Program-made: the position numbers and the translations under genes
Shown: piece by piece, positions 34,431 to 44,870 of the stretch
Numbering within the stretch: the first letter of the stretch is position 1
How the letters are laid out: every line of letters starts with the position of its first letter
From: Synechococcus sp. M44_DOE_062
GTDB lineage: Bacteria > Cyanobacteriota > Cyanobacteriia > Thermostichales > Thermostichaceae
Reading direction: 5' to 3'
Assembly (NCBI GenBank): GCA_015295985.1
Contig: DVDX01000023.1
Location: 1-64,000 of the forward strand
Length of the DNA: 64,000 nt
Notes under the pieces: generated by a model
What the model was told of the DNA's origin: nothing
Database searches by the model: none
The model's input: only the letters and a program-made list of their open reading frames with translations

Positions 34431-35821
34431 CTCACCTCCTTTTCTGCTGGGGTCTCCCAGGGGGCAGGCTGCCGCAACTGCTCCCAGATAGGGCTGTAGA
34501 GAGCGGCGTCGATCTCCCGCGCCAAGTTCACCAGGCCGCGATAGCCGGCATAGGCGTGGTGCCGCTCCTGGTTGATGTCCAGGAAGGGGATGCGGGCCTT
34601 GAGGGCGGTGTACTGGTTGCGTCCGCCGGCGATGAGCAAGTCTGCCTTCGTGCGCTTCACCACTTGGAGCAGCTCTTGGGGGCTGCCCTTGTCCAGGAGA
34701 ATGCCCTCTTGGCCAAGCAGTTCGCGAATGCGGGCCTTGTCTTCTTCGGTGCTTTTGCGGGTGCTGGTGGCCGTTACCTGCATCCCCAGATCTCGGGCCG
34801 CTGAGATGATCGACCAGCTCTTCACTCCGCCGGTATAGAGCACAACCCGCTTGCCTGCCAGCCGCTGTCGGTAGGGGGCCAAGGCCGCCTCGGTGGCGCG
34901 AGTTTCCCGCTCGATGAGGGCCTCAGTGCGCTCCTGCAGTTCGGGATCTTTCAGCCGTTGGGCAATGGCCCTTAGGCAGTGGTTCATCTCCTGCAGCCCG
35001 TAAAAGGAAGCCTCGATGTAGGGGATCCCGTAGCGCTCCTGCATCTTGCGGCCCACATTGAGCAGGGCTTTGGCGCAGATGAGGACGTTCAGCTTGGCCC
35101 GGTGGGCGGTACAGATCTCGTGGTAGCAGCCATCGCCGGTGATCTTGGCCAAGATGCGGATCCCCAGCTCGTCAAACAGAGGCAAGACATCCCACAGCTC
35201 GCCGGCAATGTTGTACTCGCCGATGAGGTTAATGTCGCGGGGAGTGGTGTACTCCGGGGAGGCCGTGCCAATGACGTAGTCCAGCAGGGCTTCTCCGGCC
35301 AGACGGTTGCCCAGGTTTTTGCTGCCCACAAAGCCGGGCGCATTTACCGGAATGACCGGGATGCCAAGCTGGCGGCTGGCCCGCTGACACACCGCCTCTA
35401 CATCGTCGCCAATGAGGGCAGTTACACAGGTGAGATAGACGAAAATGGCGGCAGGTTGGTATTTGGCCTGCAAGTTGAGGATGGCCTGAAACAGCTTTTC
35501 TTCCCCCCCAAAGATGATCTCGTTCTCGCTCAGATCGGTGGTGAAGCCCACCTGATAGAGCCGGGATCCAGAAGAGAGGCTGCCCCGTGTCCCCCAAGAG
35601 TTGCCGCTGCAGGCAATGGGCCCATGCACCAGATGGGCAGCATCGGTAATCGGCACCAGCGCAATGGAGGCCCCATCAAAGGCACAGCCTCCCTGCGCTC
35701 CTCCTGGCTTGGCTTGCTCGGCACAGACTTTGTTTTTGCCTTTGCCGTCTTTCTTGTGGTTGTGCTCGCAGGCGGTCTCGTTGAGCAGCTCCGCCACTTT
35801 GGTTCGGCTAATCAAGGGCAT
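34427..35821 (-). CDS. nifE: FeMo-co scaffold subunit NifE
   Basis: The 464-residue protein is the NifD-like half of NifEN. The N-terminus has the cyanobacterial CEHNHKKDGKGKNK segment, followed by GGCAFDGASIALVPITDAAH and GPIACSGNSWGTRGS with cluster-ligating Cys. It lies downstream of the Mo-nitro_C gene with a 10-base overlap, and upstream of nifN with a 4-base overlap. Confidence 0.93.
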   Translation of the reverse strand: MPLISRTKVAELLNETACEHNHKKDGKGKNKVCAEQAKPGGAQGGCAFDGASIALVPITDAAHLVHGPIACSGNSWGTRGSLSSGSRLYQVGFTTDLSENEIIFGGEEKLFQAILNLQAKYQPAAIFVYLTCVTALIGDDVEAVCQRASRQLGIPVIPVNAPGFVGSKNLGNRLAGEALLDYVIGTASPEYTTPRDINLIGEYNIAGELWDVLPLFDELGIRILAKITGDGCYHEICTAHRAKLNVLICAKALLNVGRKMQERYGIPYIEASFYGLQEMNHCLRAIAQRLKDPELQERTEALIERETRATEAALAPYRQRLAGKRVVLYTGGVKSWSIISAARDLGMQVTATSTRKSTEEDKARIRELLGQEGILLDKGSPQELLQVVKRTKADLLIAGGRNQYTALKARIPFLDINQERHHAYAGYRGLVNLAREIDAALYSPIWEQLRQPAPWETPAEKEVR

Positions 35822-36171
35822 GATGGGATCTCCTGAGAAGAGAGGGGCTGGGGTTGAGCCGCAGTTTGGGCCAGATAAGCCGCCGCCCGTAGCCGCAGGG
35901 CGATGAGCTCTTCGTAGAGGGGGTTGATGCGACAGAGGGCCGGAATGTGGACGGTGCGGGATCCCAGTCGGATATCCCGCTCAAAGGGACAGGAAGCCGG
36001 GATCAAACGACAAATCCAACGGGCCTGCCGGGATCCCCGAATTTCAATGCTGTTGAGCCAGCGGCGCGGCCACTGCAGGGCAGATCTGAAAACTGAGTTA
36101 AAAACCAGGCCGAGCCATCCGAAAAGGTTGCCGACTCTGGGATAGGGAAGAGAAGGGTAGGGGTAAGTCAT
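35812..36171 (-). CDS. Mo-dependent nitrogenase-associated protein (Mo-nitro_C domain)
   Basis: The 119-residue protein contains ARWICRLIPASCPFERDI and HIPALCRINPLYEELIALR, the signature of the 'Mo-dependent nitrogenase C-terminus' family common in cyanobacteria. Despite the family name it is not part of the structural enzyme and its function is unknown. It overlaps nifE by 10 bases and follows the DUF2949 gene by 3 bases, so it belongs to the nifEN operon. Confidence 0.8.
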   Translation of the reverse strand: MTYPYPSLPYPRVGNLFGWLGLVFNSVFRSALQWPRRWLNSIEIRGSRQARWICRLIPASCPFERDIRLGSRTVHIPALCRINPLYEELIALRLRAAAYLAQTAAQPQPLSSQEIPSCP

Positions 36172-36174
36172 GGC

Positions 36175-36399
36175 TTAAACCTCCGAATGGGTAGGACTTG
36201 TAACAAGGGAACGTAGAGCGCACCATTCAAAAATCTGCTCCAGTTGCTCCAAAGAAATCAGCCCGTAATGCCAGAGAATCATGGGCAGGGGCCCCTGTTC
36301 ACACCCATGTCGTTTCAGGGCGAAGGTGAGGGCGGATTCTGGGATCCCAAGCTCCGCTTGCAAAAACTGGAGCAGCGGTGACCGATCGGGGGTAAGCAT
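36175..36399 (-). CDS. DUF2949 family small protein
   Basis: From the ATG at 36399 (GGGAGA 7 bases upstream) the protein has 74 residues. It contains LLQFLQAELGIPESAL and GPLPMILWHYGLISLEQLEQI, the DUF2949 pattern of small cyanobacterial proteins of unknown role. Within this nif operon it is an accessory candidate; paralogues occur outside nif clusters. Confidence 0.7.
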   Translation of the reverse strand: MLTPDRSPLLQFLQAELGIPESALTFALKRHGCEQGPLPMILWHYGLISLEQLEQIFEWCALRSLVTSPTHSEV

Positions 36400-36441
36400 G
36401 GCAGAGTCTCCCAAAACGAGGGGTGAGCGTGGAGGGGCAAG

Positions 36442-36987
36442 CTAGGGTGGGGACAAACCCAAAACCAAGCTGTCGGCAGCGAGAAAGTGGGCCAGGTGAA
36501 AGGCCCGTTCCTCTGTCCGCAGCAAAATCTGCTCGTAGAGGTGACGGGTGGCGCGATCCCCAACACTTTCCGCCAGAGCCGCCTGGCGACGCAGCAGATC
36601 GATCAGGCTTTGCTCAGCCCGCAAATCCGCTTCCAGCATGGGCCGCACGGCCAATGCATCGTCCCCTTCTGGGCTGAAGCAGCACAGCTCCGCCAGCTTG
36701 GCAAAGCTAGAGGCCGGGATCCCACCTAGGCCGTTCAGGCGCTCCCCCACCTCATGGGCGTGGTTCTGAACTTCCTGTAAACTTTCGTTGAAAAATTGAT
36801 GAATTGAGTAGAACTCTGCTCCTTCGACAACCAGATGGTGCTTCAGATACTGCAAATACAGCCCCTGAAGACTGGCCCAAGCCAGGTTGAGGCCCTCGCA
36901 AATGGGAACCGTGATCTCCCGTCCCAGATGAACGGGGTTGTCTTGGACTTGTTGGAAGGAGCGAGTTGAGGGGGATGGAGTGGTCAT
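36442..36987 (-). CDS. Dps-like ferritin in the nif cluster
   Basis: The 181-residue protein has the Dps ferroxidase-site pattern LKHHLVVEGAEFYSIHQFF, then NESLQEVQNHAHEVGERLNG, and a helical C-terminal half. Dps proteins oxidise and store iron and protect DNA from peroxide. In this setting it could hold iron for nitrogenase or limit oxidative damage; that is inference. The ATG at 36987 is preferred to a TTG at 36999. No clear Shine-Dalgarno site is visible. Confidence 0.8.
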   Translation of the reverse strand: MTTPSPSTRSFQQVQDNPVHLGREITVPICEGLNLAWASLQGLYLQYLKHHLVVEGAEFYSIHQFFNESLQEVQNHAHEVGERLNGLGGIPASSFAKLAELCCFSPEGDDALAVRPMLEADLRAEQSLIDLLRRQAALAESVGDRATRHLYEQILLRTEERAFHLAHFLAADSLVLGLSPP

Positions 36988-37072
36988 TGGTGCTACCAAA
37001 ACGAGGTGAACAGGAGAAGCAAGAAAGCAAACGGCAGAGGTTTAGGGGCGGTCATCCCATCCCGAATGTCTC

Positions 37073-37330
37073 TCAAGGGGGGGTCTGGAGAGACCAGCAG
37101 CGATCCAACCAACTCAGCCAGCCAGAGCGGTTAAGGGTGAAAAGGCGGAGCACACTGTGGACGAGGAGGGCTTCGGTGGGAGTGTGAATCATCACCCACA
37201 GTTGGTCGGTCGGGGTACAGCCACAGGTCAAATCCAGCTCCTGCAGACGGTAGAGAATCCGCCAGCGATCGCAACGGGGCACCTGCAGCACTTCAGCCGT
37301 TTTCGGTGGGGGAGAAACAAGGGGGGACAT
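37073..37330 (-). CDS. Conserved nif-cluster protein (85 aa)
   Basis: The 85-residue protein contains VLQVPRCDRWRILYRLQELDL, then a Cys pair (CGC) and ALLVHSVLRLFTLNRSGWLSW-like helical sequence. I recognise it as a type often found in cyanobacterial nif clusters, but with no known function and no firm family name. GGTGAG lies 6 bases before the ATG. It is the first gene of the leftward nif arm and faces nifB across 756 bases. Confidence 0.6.
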   Translation of the reverse strand: MSPLVSPPPKTAEVLQVPRCDRWRILYRLQELDLTCGCTPTDQLWVMIHTPTEALLVHSVLRLFTLNRSGWLSWLDRCWSLQTPP

Positions 37331-37757
37331 AAGCTCACCGGTTGGGAAGCAGGGGGGAGTCTCAGCAGAGGGCAGAACCGTTGGGTTTCTGTTCCCCCGC
37401 TTATAGCAAGCGGCTGCAGAGGCTCAGGCTTGGCAGTGGGCGATCAGGATTGATTGAGTTATTGCCGATGTACTCAAACCCTGGAAGCTTGGCCCAGAGG
37501 GCAAAAAAAGTTTTTCCGAGGGTAGGGGGTTGAGTCTTTTGCCCACAGGGATCCGGTATTTTTGGGGAAGGGTATGGGTATTTGAGCGAGTACATCCCCC
37601 CTGTCACAACAAGAAAGTCCGACGGCCTGCCGCCGCAATAGTCTTCACTTCCTCGGCGAGGACTTTGCCCCAGGGGGATCTTTCCTCAAACTCAAATGGC
37701 TATTTTCAATACACTTTTGGGCTGATACGATATTAAATCGTAGCGATTGATGCAAAA

Positions 37758-37801
37758 CGCAGCCGAGGCTGCGGTGCTTGAGTGCATCTGCGCAGATTTT
37801 T
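37758..37801 (+). terminator. Candidate intrinsic terminator or attenuator upstream of nifB
   Basis: The perfect 7-bp hairpin at 37758-37773 is followed by a 12-base perfect palindrome ATCTGCGCAGAT that merges into a run of T (37797-37801). On the plus strand this fits an intrinsic terminator of a short leader or small RNA. Confidence 0.45.
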
Positions 37802-38036
37802 AGTATTTCTTAAGCATTGCCCCAAGCCCTTGTCGAATAAGGGATTCCGGGATCCTTCCCCCAGCCGGATCCCCCGCCCCTCTGGGTCAAAATACGGCAT
37901 CCCCGGCCTTGAAAAGCCAGACCCCTGACCCCTAAAAAAGTTGGATTTGGCCTGCCATCGGGCTTTGCAGGTCTTGAGTACAAAGCCAATAAACTCGATC
38001 AGTTCTACCGGGCTGAGTGCAACGGAGCGGGCAGAG

Positions 38037-38055
38037 GGCGGTTGATATAACCGCC
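38037..38055. promoter_or_regulatory. Inverted repeat upstream of nifB
   Basis: GGCGGTT-GATAT-AACCGCC is a perfect 7-bp inverted repeat whose centre (GATATAAC) could overlap a -10 box. Its last base is 31 bases before the nifB ATG. It is a candidate operator or start-proximal hairpin. Confidence 0.45.
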
Positions 38056-38086
38056 AGTAACGTTCTATCCCCTGGTTGACCCCACT

Positions 38087-39523
38087 ATGCCGCCCCTTTC
38101 AACTCCGCCCCGCCAGGGATCCCCTTCCCCATCGGCCTGCGCTTGCAGCAGCAGCCCCCGCCAGGCCCTCCCCCCTCATCTGCAGCAGCGCATCGCCACC
38201 CATCCCTGCTACAGCGAAGCAGCTCACCATCACTACGCCCGCATGCACGTGGCGGTAGCCCCTGCTTGTAACATCCAGTGCAACTACTGCAACCGCAAGT
38301 TCGACTGTGCCAACGAGAGCCGGCCCGGTGTGGTCAGTGAGCTGCTGACTCCAGCAGAAGCCGCCCACAAAGTGTTGGTGATTGCCGGCAAGATCCCGCA
38401 ACTGACGGTGGTGGGCATTGCTGGGCCTGGGGATCCCTTGGCCAACCCCAAGCAAACCTTCGAGACCTTTGCCCGCATTGCCGAGAAAGCCCCGGATCTC
38501 AAGCTCTGCCTTTCCACCAACGGCCTGATGTTGCCGGACTACATCGACGAGATCAAACGGCTGAACATCGACCACGTCACCCTGACCATCAACATGGTGG
38601 ATCCAGAGATCGGGGCCAAGATCTACCCCTGGATCCGCTGGCGGCGCAAGCGCATTCGGGGGGTGGAGGCAGCCCGCATCTTGCACGAGCGGCAGATGGA
38701 AAGTCTGGATCTGTTGCGGGAGGCAGACATCCTCTGCAAAGTCAACTCCGTCCTCATTCCCGGCATCAACGACACCCACCTCCTGGAAGTGAACCGGGTG
38801 ATCCAGGCCAAAGGGGCCTTCTTGCACAACATCATGCCCCTCATCTCAGCGCCTGAACACGGCACCTACTTCGGCCTTATCGGCCAGCGGGGCCCCACCC
38901 CTCAGGAGTTGAAAGCCCTGCAAGATCGGTGCTCCGGCAACATGCGGATGATGCGCCACTGTCGCCAGTGTCGGGCGGACGCGGTGGGCCTGCTGGGGGA
39001 AGACCGCAGCCAAGAGTTTACCAAGGAGCGCTTTATGCAGATGACCCCCGAATACGACCCCGAAAAACGCCGCCAGATCCAGGCGAGCATTGCCCAACTG
39101 CAAGCTCAGCAGCAGTCAACCCCGACCCACTGGACAGCCGACCTACCTCCCGACAGCCCCTCCATCCTGGTGGCCGTGGCCAGCAAAGGAGGCGGCTTGG
39201 TCAATCGCCACTTCGGCCATGCACGGGAATTTTTAATCTACGAGGTCAACGCCCGCGGGGCTCAGTTTGTCGGCCACCGCAAGGTTCCGCAGTACTGCCA
39301 CGGAGGATCCGGCGAGGACAACAACCTGGAGCAAATTCTGGATCTCATCAGGGATTGCCGAGCCGTGCTGGTCTCCAAGATTGGCGATTGCCCCATGAAG
39401 CGCATTCGCGAGGCCGGCATCGAAGTGGTGGAAGACTACGACCTCATCGAAACGGTGGCCCTCAAGTTTTACCGCACCTGGTTGGTCAACCAGGCCCTGG
39501 ACAGCAAATCTCCCCGATCTTGA
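38087..39523 (+). CDS. nifB: FeMo-co biosynthesis radical SAM protein NifB
   Basis: NifB joins two [4Fe-4S] clusters and inserts carbide to make NifB-co. The 478-residue protein has the radical-SAM motif CNIQCNYC (C61, C65, C68), then [19 protein letters not shown] in the SAM region. A C-terminal NifX-like domain has [19 protein letters not shown]. The first ~45 residues are low in complexity, as usual. It starts the rightward operon nifB-fdx-nifS-nifU. Confidence 0.95.
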   Translation: MPPLSTPPRQGSPSPSACACSSSPRQALPPHLQQRIATHPCYSEAAHHHYARMHVAVAPACNIQCNYCNRKFDCANESRPGVVSELLTPAEAAHKVLVIAGKIPQLTVVGIAGPGDPLANPKQTFETFARIAEKAPDLKLCLSTNGLMLPDYIDEIKRLNIDHVTLTINMVDPEIGAKIYPWIRWRRKRIRGVEAARILHERQMESLDLLREADILCKVNSVLIPGINDTHLLEVNRVIQAKGAFLHNIMPLISAPEHGTYFGLIGQRGPTPQELKALQDRCSGNMRMMRHCRQCRADAVGLLGEDRSQEFTKERFMQMTPEYDPEKRRQIQASIAQLQAQQQSTPTHWTADLPPDSPSILVAVASKGGGLVNRHFGHAREFLIYEVNARGAQFVGHRKVPQYCHGGSGEDNNLEQILDLIRDCRAVLVSKIGDCPMKRIREAGIEVVEDYDLIETVALKFYRTWLVNQALDSKSPRS

Positions 39524-39548
39524 GACCTCATCTTTTGGAGACGCGGCT

Positions 39549-39842
39549 ATGGCTACTGTAACTGCTCTCACCAAAGGCGGACTGCCCTGGATCCCACAGT
39601 TTATCGAAAGCCTGGATATCACCCGCTGCCTCGGCTGTAGCCGTTGCCTCAAAGTCTGTGGCCGTGGTGTGTTTGCCCTCAGAGCCCTCAACGAAGACGG
39701 CGAGTTTGTCGACAACGAAGAGGAAGAAGAAAGTGAGCGCAAGGTAATGACCATCCTCAATGCCGCCCTCTGCATCGGCTGTCAGGCTTGCGCCCGCATT
39801 TGCCCAAAGCAGTGCCATTCCCACGCTCCGCAAGCCGTTTAA
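39549..39842 (+). CDS. Nif-type ferredoxin III (FdxB-like, 2[4Fe-4S])
   Basis: The 97-residue ferredoxin carries two cluster motifs, [12 protein letters not shown] and [15 protein letters not shown], separated by an acidic stretch (EEEEES). The pattern [15 protein letters not shown] matches nif-specific ferredoxin III (FdxB). It occupies the place between nifB and nifS that fdxN has in Anabaena, but its sequence is of the FdxB type. It probably supplies electrons or clusters to NifB. GGAG lies about 10 bases upstream of the ATG. Confidence 0.85.
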   Translation: MATVTALTKGGLPWIPQFIESLDITRCLGCSRCLKVCGRGVFALRALNEDGEFVDNEEEEESERKVMTILNAALCIGCQACARICPKQCHSHAPQAV

Positions 39843-39876
39843 CTTTGCCCAACCCCTATCTTGTACCGGAGCCTGT

Positions 39877-41076
39877 ATGAACCCTGTGATCTACCTGGAC
39901 AACAACGCCACCACCGCCGTGGATCCCCTGGTTCTGGAGGCGATGCTGCCCTATTTGCAGACCTTCTACGGCAACCCCTCCTCCATGCACAGTTTTGGCG
40001 GCCAGGTGGGGCGCGCCCTCAACCAAGCCCGCGAACAGGTGGCAGCCCTTCTGGGAGCGGATCCGACCGAGATCATCTTCACCAGTGGCGGCACCGAAGG
40101 CAATACCACGGCTATTTATGCAGCCTTGGCAGCCCAACCTCAGAAGCGCCACATCATCACCACCCAGGTGGAGCACGCCTCGGTGCTCAACGTCTGCAAG
40201 CACTTGGAAAAACAGGGCTACCGCGTCACCTACCTCTCGGTGGATGAGCAAGGCTGCCTGGACTTGCTGGAGTTGGAAGCAGCCCTGACCGGTGATACTG
40301 CCCTAGTGAGTTGCATGGCCGCCAACAACGAGACAGGGGTACTTTTCCCCATCGAGGCAGTGGGATCCCTGGCCCGCGGCTATGGGGCTGTTGTCCATGT
40401 GGACGCAGTACAGGCGGTGGGCAAGATCCCCCTCGATCTGCAGCGCCTGCCGGTGGATCTCCTCACCCTTTCTGGACACAAACTGCATGCCCCCAAGGGG
40501 ATCGGCGCCTTGTATGTGCGGCGGGGCTTTCGCTTCCGTCCGTTGCTGCTGGGAGGGCATCAAGAGCGGGGCCGTCGCGCCGGGACGGAAAATGTGCCGG
40601 GAATTGTTGGCCTGGGCAAGGCAGCGGAGCTGGCCCAAGCCCACCTCGGGGATCCCCACGAGCGGCTGCTGCGGGATCGCCTGGAGCAGGGTTTGCTGCA
40701 GCGGATCCCGGACATCCAGGTTAACGGCCACCCCACCCGGCGGCTGCCCAACACCACCAACCTGGGCTTCAAGTTCGTGGAAGGGGAGGCGATCCTCTTC
40801 TGGCTGAACAAATACGGCATCTGCGCCTCCTCCGGTTCCGCCTGCACTTCCGGATCCCTGGAACCCTCCCATGTGCTGCGGGCCATGCGCTTGCCCTACA
40901 CCGTTTTGCACGGCTCGATCCGCTTCAGCCTCTCCCGCTTTACCCAGCCGGCAGAGGTGGAGCGGGTGCTGGAGGTTTTGCCGGGGATCATCGAGCATTT
41001 GCGGGCCATCTCCCCCTTCAGCCACGAGGCGGAAGACTGGCTGCAACAGCAGGAACGGGAACTGGCTCGCCGCTGA
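39877..41076 (+). CDS. nifS: Cysteine desulfurase NifS
   Basis: NifS releases sulfur from cysteine for nitrogenase FeS clusters. The 399-residue PLP enzyme begins VIYLDNNATTAVDPLV. It has the PLP lysine in SGHKLHAPKGIGALY and the active-site Cys in SSGSACTSGSLEPSHVL. The ATG at 39877 fits the family start; an ATG at 39760 inside the ferredoxin gene would add 39 unrelated residues. Confidence 0.95.
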   Translation: MNPVIYLDNNATTAVDPLVLEAMLPYLQTFYGNPSSMHSFGGQVGRALNQAREQVAALLGADPTEIIFTSGGTEGNTTAIYAALAAQPQKRHIITTQVEHASVLNVCKHLEKQGYRVTYLSVDEQGCLDLLELEAALTGDTALVSCMAANNETGVLFPIEAVGSLARGYGAVVHVDAVQAVGKIPLDLQRLPVDLLTLSGHKLHAPKGIGALYVRRGFRFRPLLLGGHQERGRRAGTENVPGIVGLGKAAELAQAHLGDPHERLLRDRLEQGLLQRIPDIQVNGHPTRRLPNTTNLGFKFVEGEAILFWLNKYGICASSGSACTSGSLEPSHVLRAMRLPYTVLHGSIRFSLSRFTQPAEVERVLEVLPGIIEHLRAISPFSHEAEDWLQQQERELARR

Positions 41077-41133
41077 CCCCTCCTCAAACTCATCTTCGCT
41101 CGACCGTTAGCATCCTCAACTCAGGATCCAGCC

Positions 41134-42072
41134 ATGTGGGACTACAGCGAAAAAGTCTTGGAACTCTTCTACCACCCCAAAAACCAAGGGGCAATGGATC
41201 CCAGCTCCGAGCCCGGTGTTCGGGTGGTGGTTGGAGAAGTGGGCAGCATCACCTGTGGCGATGCCCTGCGGCTCTACTTAAAGGTGGACGAGGCCAGCGA
41301 GCGCATCTTGGCTGCCAGCTTCCAAACCTTTGGTTGCACCAGCGCCATTGCCTCTTCCTCGGCCCTAACGGAGCTGATCACCGGCCTCACCCTGGATGAA
41401 GCCCTGCAGATCGACAACCGCCAGATTGCCGATTACCTGGGCGGCCTGCCCCCCGCCAAGATGCACTGCTCGGTGATGGGGCAAGAGGCTCTGGAGGCAG
41501 CCATCTACAGCTATCGCGGCCTTCCCTTGCCTGACCACACGGAGGATGACAGCACCTTGGTCTGCTCCTGCTTTGGCGTCAGCGAGCAGAAGATCCGCCG
41601 TCTGATCCGGGAAAACCACCTCACTTCTGTTGAAGAAGTAACAGCCTACAGCAAAGCAGGCGGCGGTTGTGGCTCTTGCCTGGCCCAGATTGAAGACTTG
41701 ATTGCCGCCGTTCTGGCTGAGACTGACGCGATCCCTTCAGAAGATTCAAGAAATTCAAAAGAGGATGCGAAAACCCAGACAAAGCCCTCTCCTGCTGCTT
41801 CCCCTGCTGGCTCGGCAACAGCGACACCCTCTCCCCTCACCACCTTGCAGAAGATTGCCCGCATTCAGGCCGTCCTGGAGGAGGAAGTTCGCCCGCTGCT
41901 GTTGGCCGATGGCGGCGATGTGGAGCTGTACGACCTGGAAGGGGATCAGGTGTGGGTACGCCTCAAGGGATCCTGCGCCACCTGCCCCAGCCAGCAAAAC
42001 ACCCTGCGGTTGCTCATCGAAACCCGCCTGCAAGAACAGGTGTGGCCCACGTTAACTGTGCATGCCCTCTAG
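41134..42072 (+). CDS. nifU: FeS cluster scaffold NifU
   Basis: The 312-residue protein has all three NifU domains. An IscU-like domain has ligands in TCGDALRLYLKV, FGCTSAIASS and KMHCSVMG. A Bfd-like [2Fe-2S] domain has CSCFGVSEQKIRR and GGGCGSC (about 140-190). A low-complexity linker of Ser, Pro, Ala and Thr leads to an Nfu domain with GSCATCPSQQ. NifU builds clusters with NifS and passes them to NifH and NifB. It follows nifS by 57 bases. Confidence 0.95.
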   Translation: MWDYSEKVLELFYHPKNQGAMDPSSEPGVRVVVGEVGSITCGDALRLYLKVDEASERILAASFQTFGCTSAIASSSALTELITGLTLDEALQIDNRQIADYLGGLPPAKMHCSVMGQEALEAAIYSYRGLPLPDHTEDDSTLVCSCFGVSEQKIRRLIRENHLTSVEEVTAYSKAGGGCGSCLAQIEDLIAAVLAETDAIPSEDSRNSKEDAKTQTKPSPAASPAGSATATPSPLTTLQKIARIQAVLEEEVRPLLLADGGDVELYDLEGDQVWVRLKGSCATCPSQQNTLRLLIETRLQEQVWPTLTVHAL

Positions 42073-42268
42073 TTCCCCTCCCTTTGTTCCTTCTCGACAA
42101 ACCCAGGATTTCCATGATCCGCCCTGATCCTACCCCCCGTCGCTTCCCCCATCTCCTGCCTCGATTCGGGAGGGCCCCACCGCTCGACGGTTTGCTTCCA
42201 GATCCTGCCAAGGGTTCGAGGCTGCTTTCCCCTGAGCTGAAACCCTTTGCAGTAAGAACCCCGCCCCG

Positions 42269-42282
42269 CTGACGCGACCAGT
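42269..42282. repeat. Inverted copy of the CTGGTCGCG short repeat
   Basis: GCTGACGCGACCAG, in the nifU-nifH spacer, is the reverse complement of CTGGTCGCGTCAGC, a variant of the hairpin element at 9436. The rest of the 289-bp spacer should contain the nifH promoter, which I cannot place confidently. Confidence 0.5.
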
Positions 42283-42358
42283 TGCGCCCATTGGCAAGAG
42301 ATTTCTAATCCTTGAGTCGTCCTCAAGTCTTTCCTCAAGTCTTCATTAGGAGAACTGA

Positions 42359-43240
<882 letters not shown>

Positions 43241-43341
43241 ACTCAAAGATGGGCTGGGGGAGGGGGCAAGTCACCCCCAGCCCTTACCTCTCCTTTTTGC
43301 TCAAGAAGCGTCCAAGAAACTCCAGAGATGAGGCTCTTCCC

Positions 43342-44805
43342 ATGACTACTCCCAAAAGTGCTCTCAAAGAGGAAACTCGAAAAGTTGTTGCAGAGGTTCT
43401 AGAAACCTACCCCGAAAAAGCCCGGCAGAAGAGAGCCAAGCACCTCAACGTTTATGACGAGGGCAAAACAGATTGCGGAGTAAAATCCAACATCAAATCC
43501 ATTCCCGGCGTTATGACCACCCGTGGCTGTGCCTATGCTGGCTCTAAGGGGGTGGTGTGGGGGCCGGTCAAGGACATGATTCACCTCAGCCATGGCCCCG
43601 TGGGCTGCGGCTACTACTCCTGGTCCGGAAGGCGCAATTACTACGTGGGCACAACCGGGGTAGATACCTTCGTTACCATGCAGTTCACCTCCGATTTTCA
43701 GGAGCGGGATGTGGTGTTTGGGGGGGATAAAAAACTGGCCAAACTCTTGGTGGAAGCCAGCGAACTCTTCCCCTTGGCTAAAGGCATTACCATCCAGTCC
43801 GAATGCCCCATTGGTCTAATTGGAGATGACATCGAGGCAGTGGCCAAAAAAGCCACCAAAGAGATTGGCAAAGCGGTGGTGCCGGTGCGCTGCGAGGGCT
43901 TTCGGGGGGTTTCCCAGTCCCTAGGCCACCACATCGCCAACGATACGGTGCGGGACTGGGTTTTGCCCATTGCCGACAAGAGAGCGAAGGAGGGATCCCT
44001 CAACTTTGAGCCCGGCCCTTATGATGTGGCCCTGATTGGAGACTACAACATCGGCGGCGACGCTTGGTCTTCCCGGATTTTGCTGGAGGAGATGGGCCTG
44101 CGGGTAGTGACCCAGTTCTCTGGGGATGGCACCTGGAACGAGATGCTGCTTGCCCCCCGGGTGAAGCTGAATCTCATCCACTGCTACCGATCCATGAACT
44201 ACATCTGCCGCCACATGGAGGAAGCCTACGGGATCCCCTGGCTGGAGTTCAATTTCTTTGGCCCCACCCAAATTGCCAAATCCCTGCGGGCCATTGCCCA
44301 GCGGTTTGACGAGACCATCCAGGCCAAAGCGGAGCAGGTGATCGCCAAGTACCAGCCCCAGAGCGAGGCTGTCATTGCCAAGTATCGCCCCCGTCTGGAG
44401 GGCAAACGGGTAATGCTGATGGTGGGCGGACTGCGGCCCCGCCACGTCATCCCGGCCTTCCGGGAGCTGGGCATGGAGGTGATTGCCACCGGCTACGAAT
44501 TCGGCCACGGCGACGACTACAAGCGCACCACCCAGTACATCGACGATGGCACCCTCATCTACGATGACGTGTCCGGCTACGAGTTTGAAGAATTTGCCAA
44601 GAGGTTGAAGCCAGATCTCATCGCCTCCGGCATCAAGGAGAAGTACGTCTTTCAAAAGATGGCTTTGCCCTTCCGCCAGATGCACTCTTGGGACTACTCC
44701 GGCCCCTACCACGGCTACGACGGCTTTGCCGTGTTCGCCCGCGATATGGATTTGGCTTTGAATAGCCCCACCTGGACTTTGGTCAAAGCCCCCTGGAAAT
44801 CCTAG
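43342..44805 (+). CDS. nifD: Nitrogenase MoFe protein alpha chain NifD
   Basis: The 487-residue subunit carries P-cluster ligands in [25 protein letters not shown] and [11 protein letters not shown], and the FeMo-co ligands Cys and His in the middle and C-terminal parts ([30 protein letters not shown]). The ATG at 43342 is preferred, because an in-frame ATG at 43237 overlaps the nifH stop and adds an atypical tail. The gene is intact, without the excision element found in some heterocystous strains. Confidence 0.97.
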   Translation: MTTPKSALKEETRKVVAEVLETYPEKARQKRAKHLNVYDEGKTDCGVKSNIKSIPGVMTTRGCAYAGSKGVVWGPVKDMIHLSHGPVGCGYYSWSGRRNYYVGTTGVDTFVTMQFTSDFQERDVVFGGDKKLAKLLVEASELFPLAKGITIQSECPIGLIGDDIEAVAKKATKEIGKAVVPVRCEGFRGVSQSLGHHIANDTVRDWVLPIADKRAKEGSLNFEPGPYDVALIGDYNIGGDAWSSRILLEEMGLRVVTQFSGDGTWNEMLLAPRVKLNLIHCYRSMNYICRHMEEAYGIPWLEFNFFGPTQIAKSLRAIAQRFDETIQAKAEQVIAKYQPQSEAVIAKYRPRLEGKRVMLMVGGLRPRHVIPAFRELGMEVIATGYEFGHGDDYKRTTQYIDDGTLIYDDVSGYEFEEFAKRLKPDLIASGIKEKYVFQKMALPFRQMHSWDYSGPYHGYDGFAVFARDMDLALNSPTWTLVKAPWKS

Positions 44806-44870
44806 CTTGCCGCTGGGATCCCAGACGCCAACGGCCCTTCCTTCCCCTGCCCCTCATTAGGAGACCGACC

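Larger units (their letters stand above)
37331..38086. promoter_or_regulatory. 756-bp divergent nif control region
   Basis: This region separates the leftward nif operon from nifB and holds several structured elements. AAAGTCC (37614-37620) pairs with GGACTTT (37660-37666). CGCAGCC-GA-GGCTGCG is a hairpin at 37758-37773. ATCTGCGCAGAT (37786-37797) runs into a T-run. GGCGGTT-GATAT-AACCGCC (38037-38055) lies 32 bases before the nifB ATG. I see no convincing coding sequence. It probably carries the promoters controlled by CnfR and possibly a small RNA ending at 37801. Confidence 0.6.

Noticed and set aside
37530-37736. Possible 68-aa ORF upstream of nifB
   Set aside because: No ribosome site, atypical composition, and it overlaps predicted RNA stems; better read as leader or regulatory DNA.
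43342-44805. Excision element or intein in nifD
   Set aside because: The nifD frame is continuous over the normal length with all ligand motifs.
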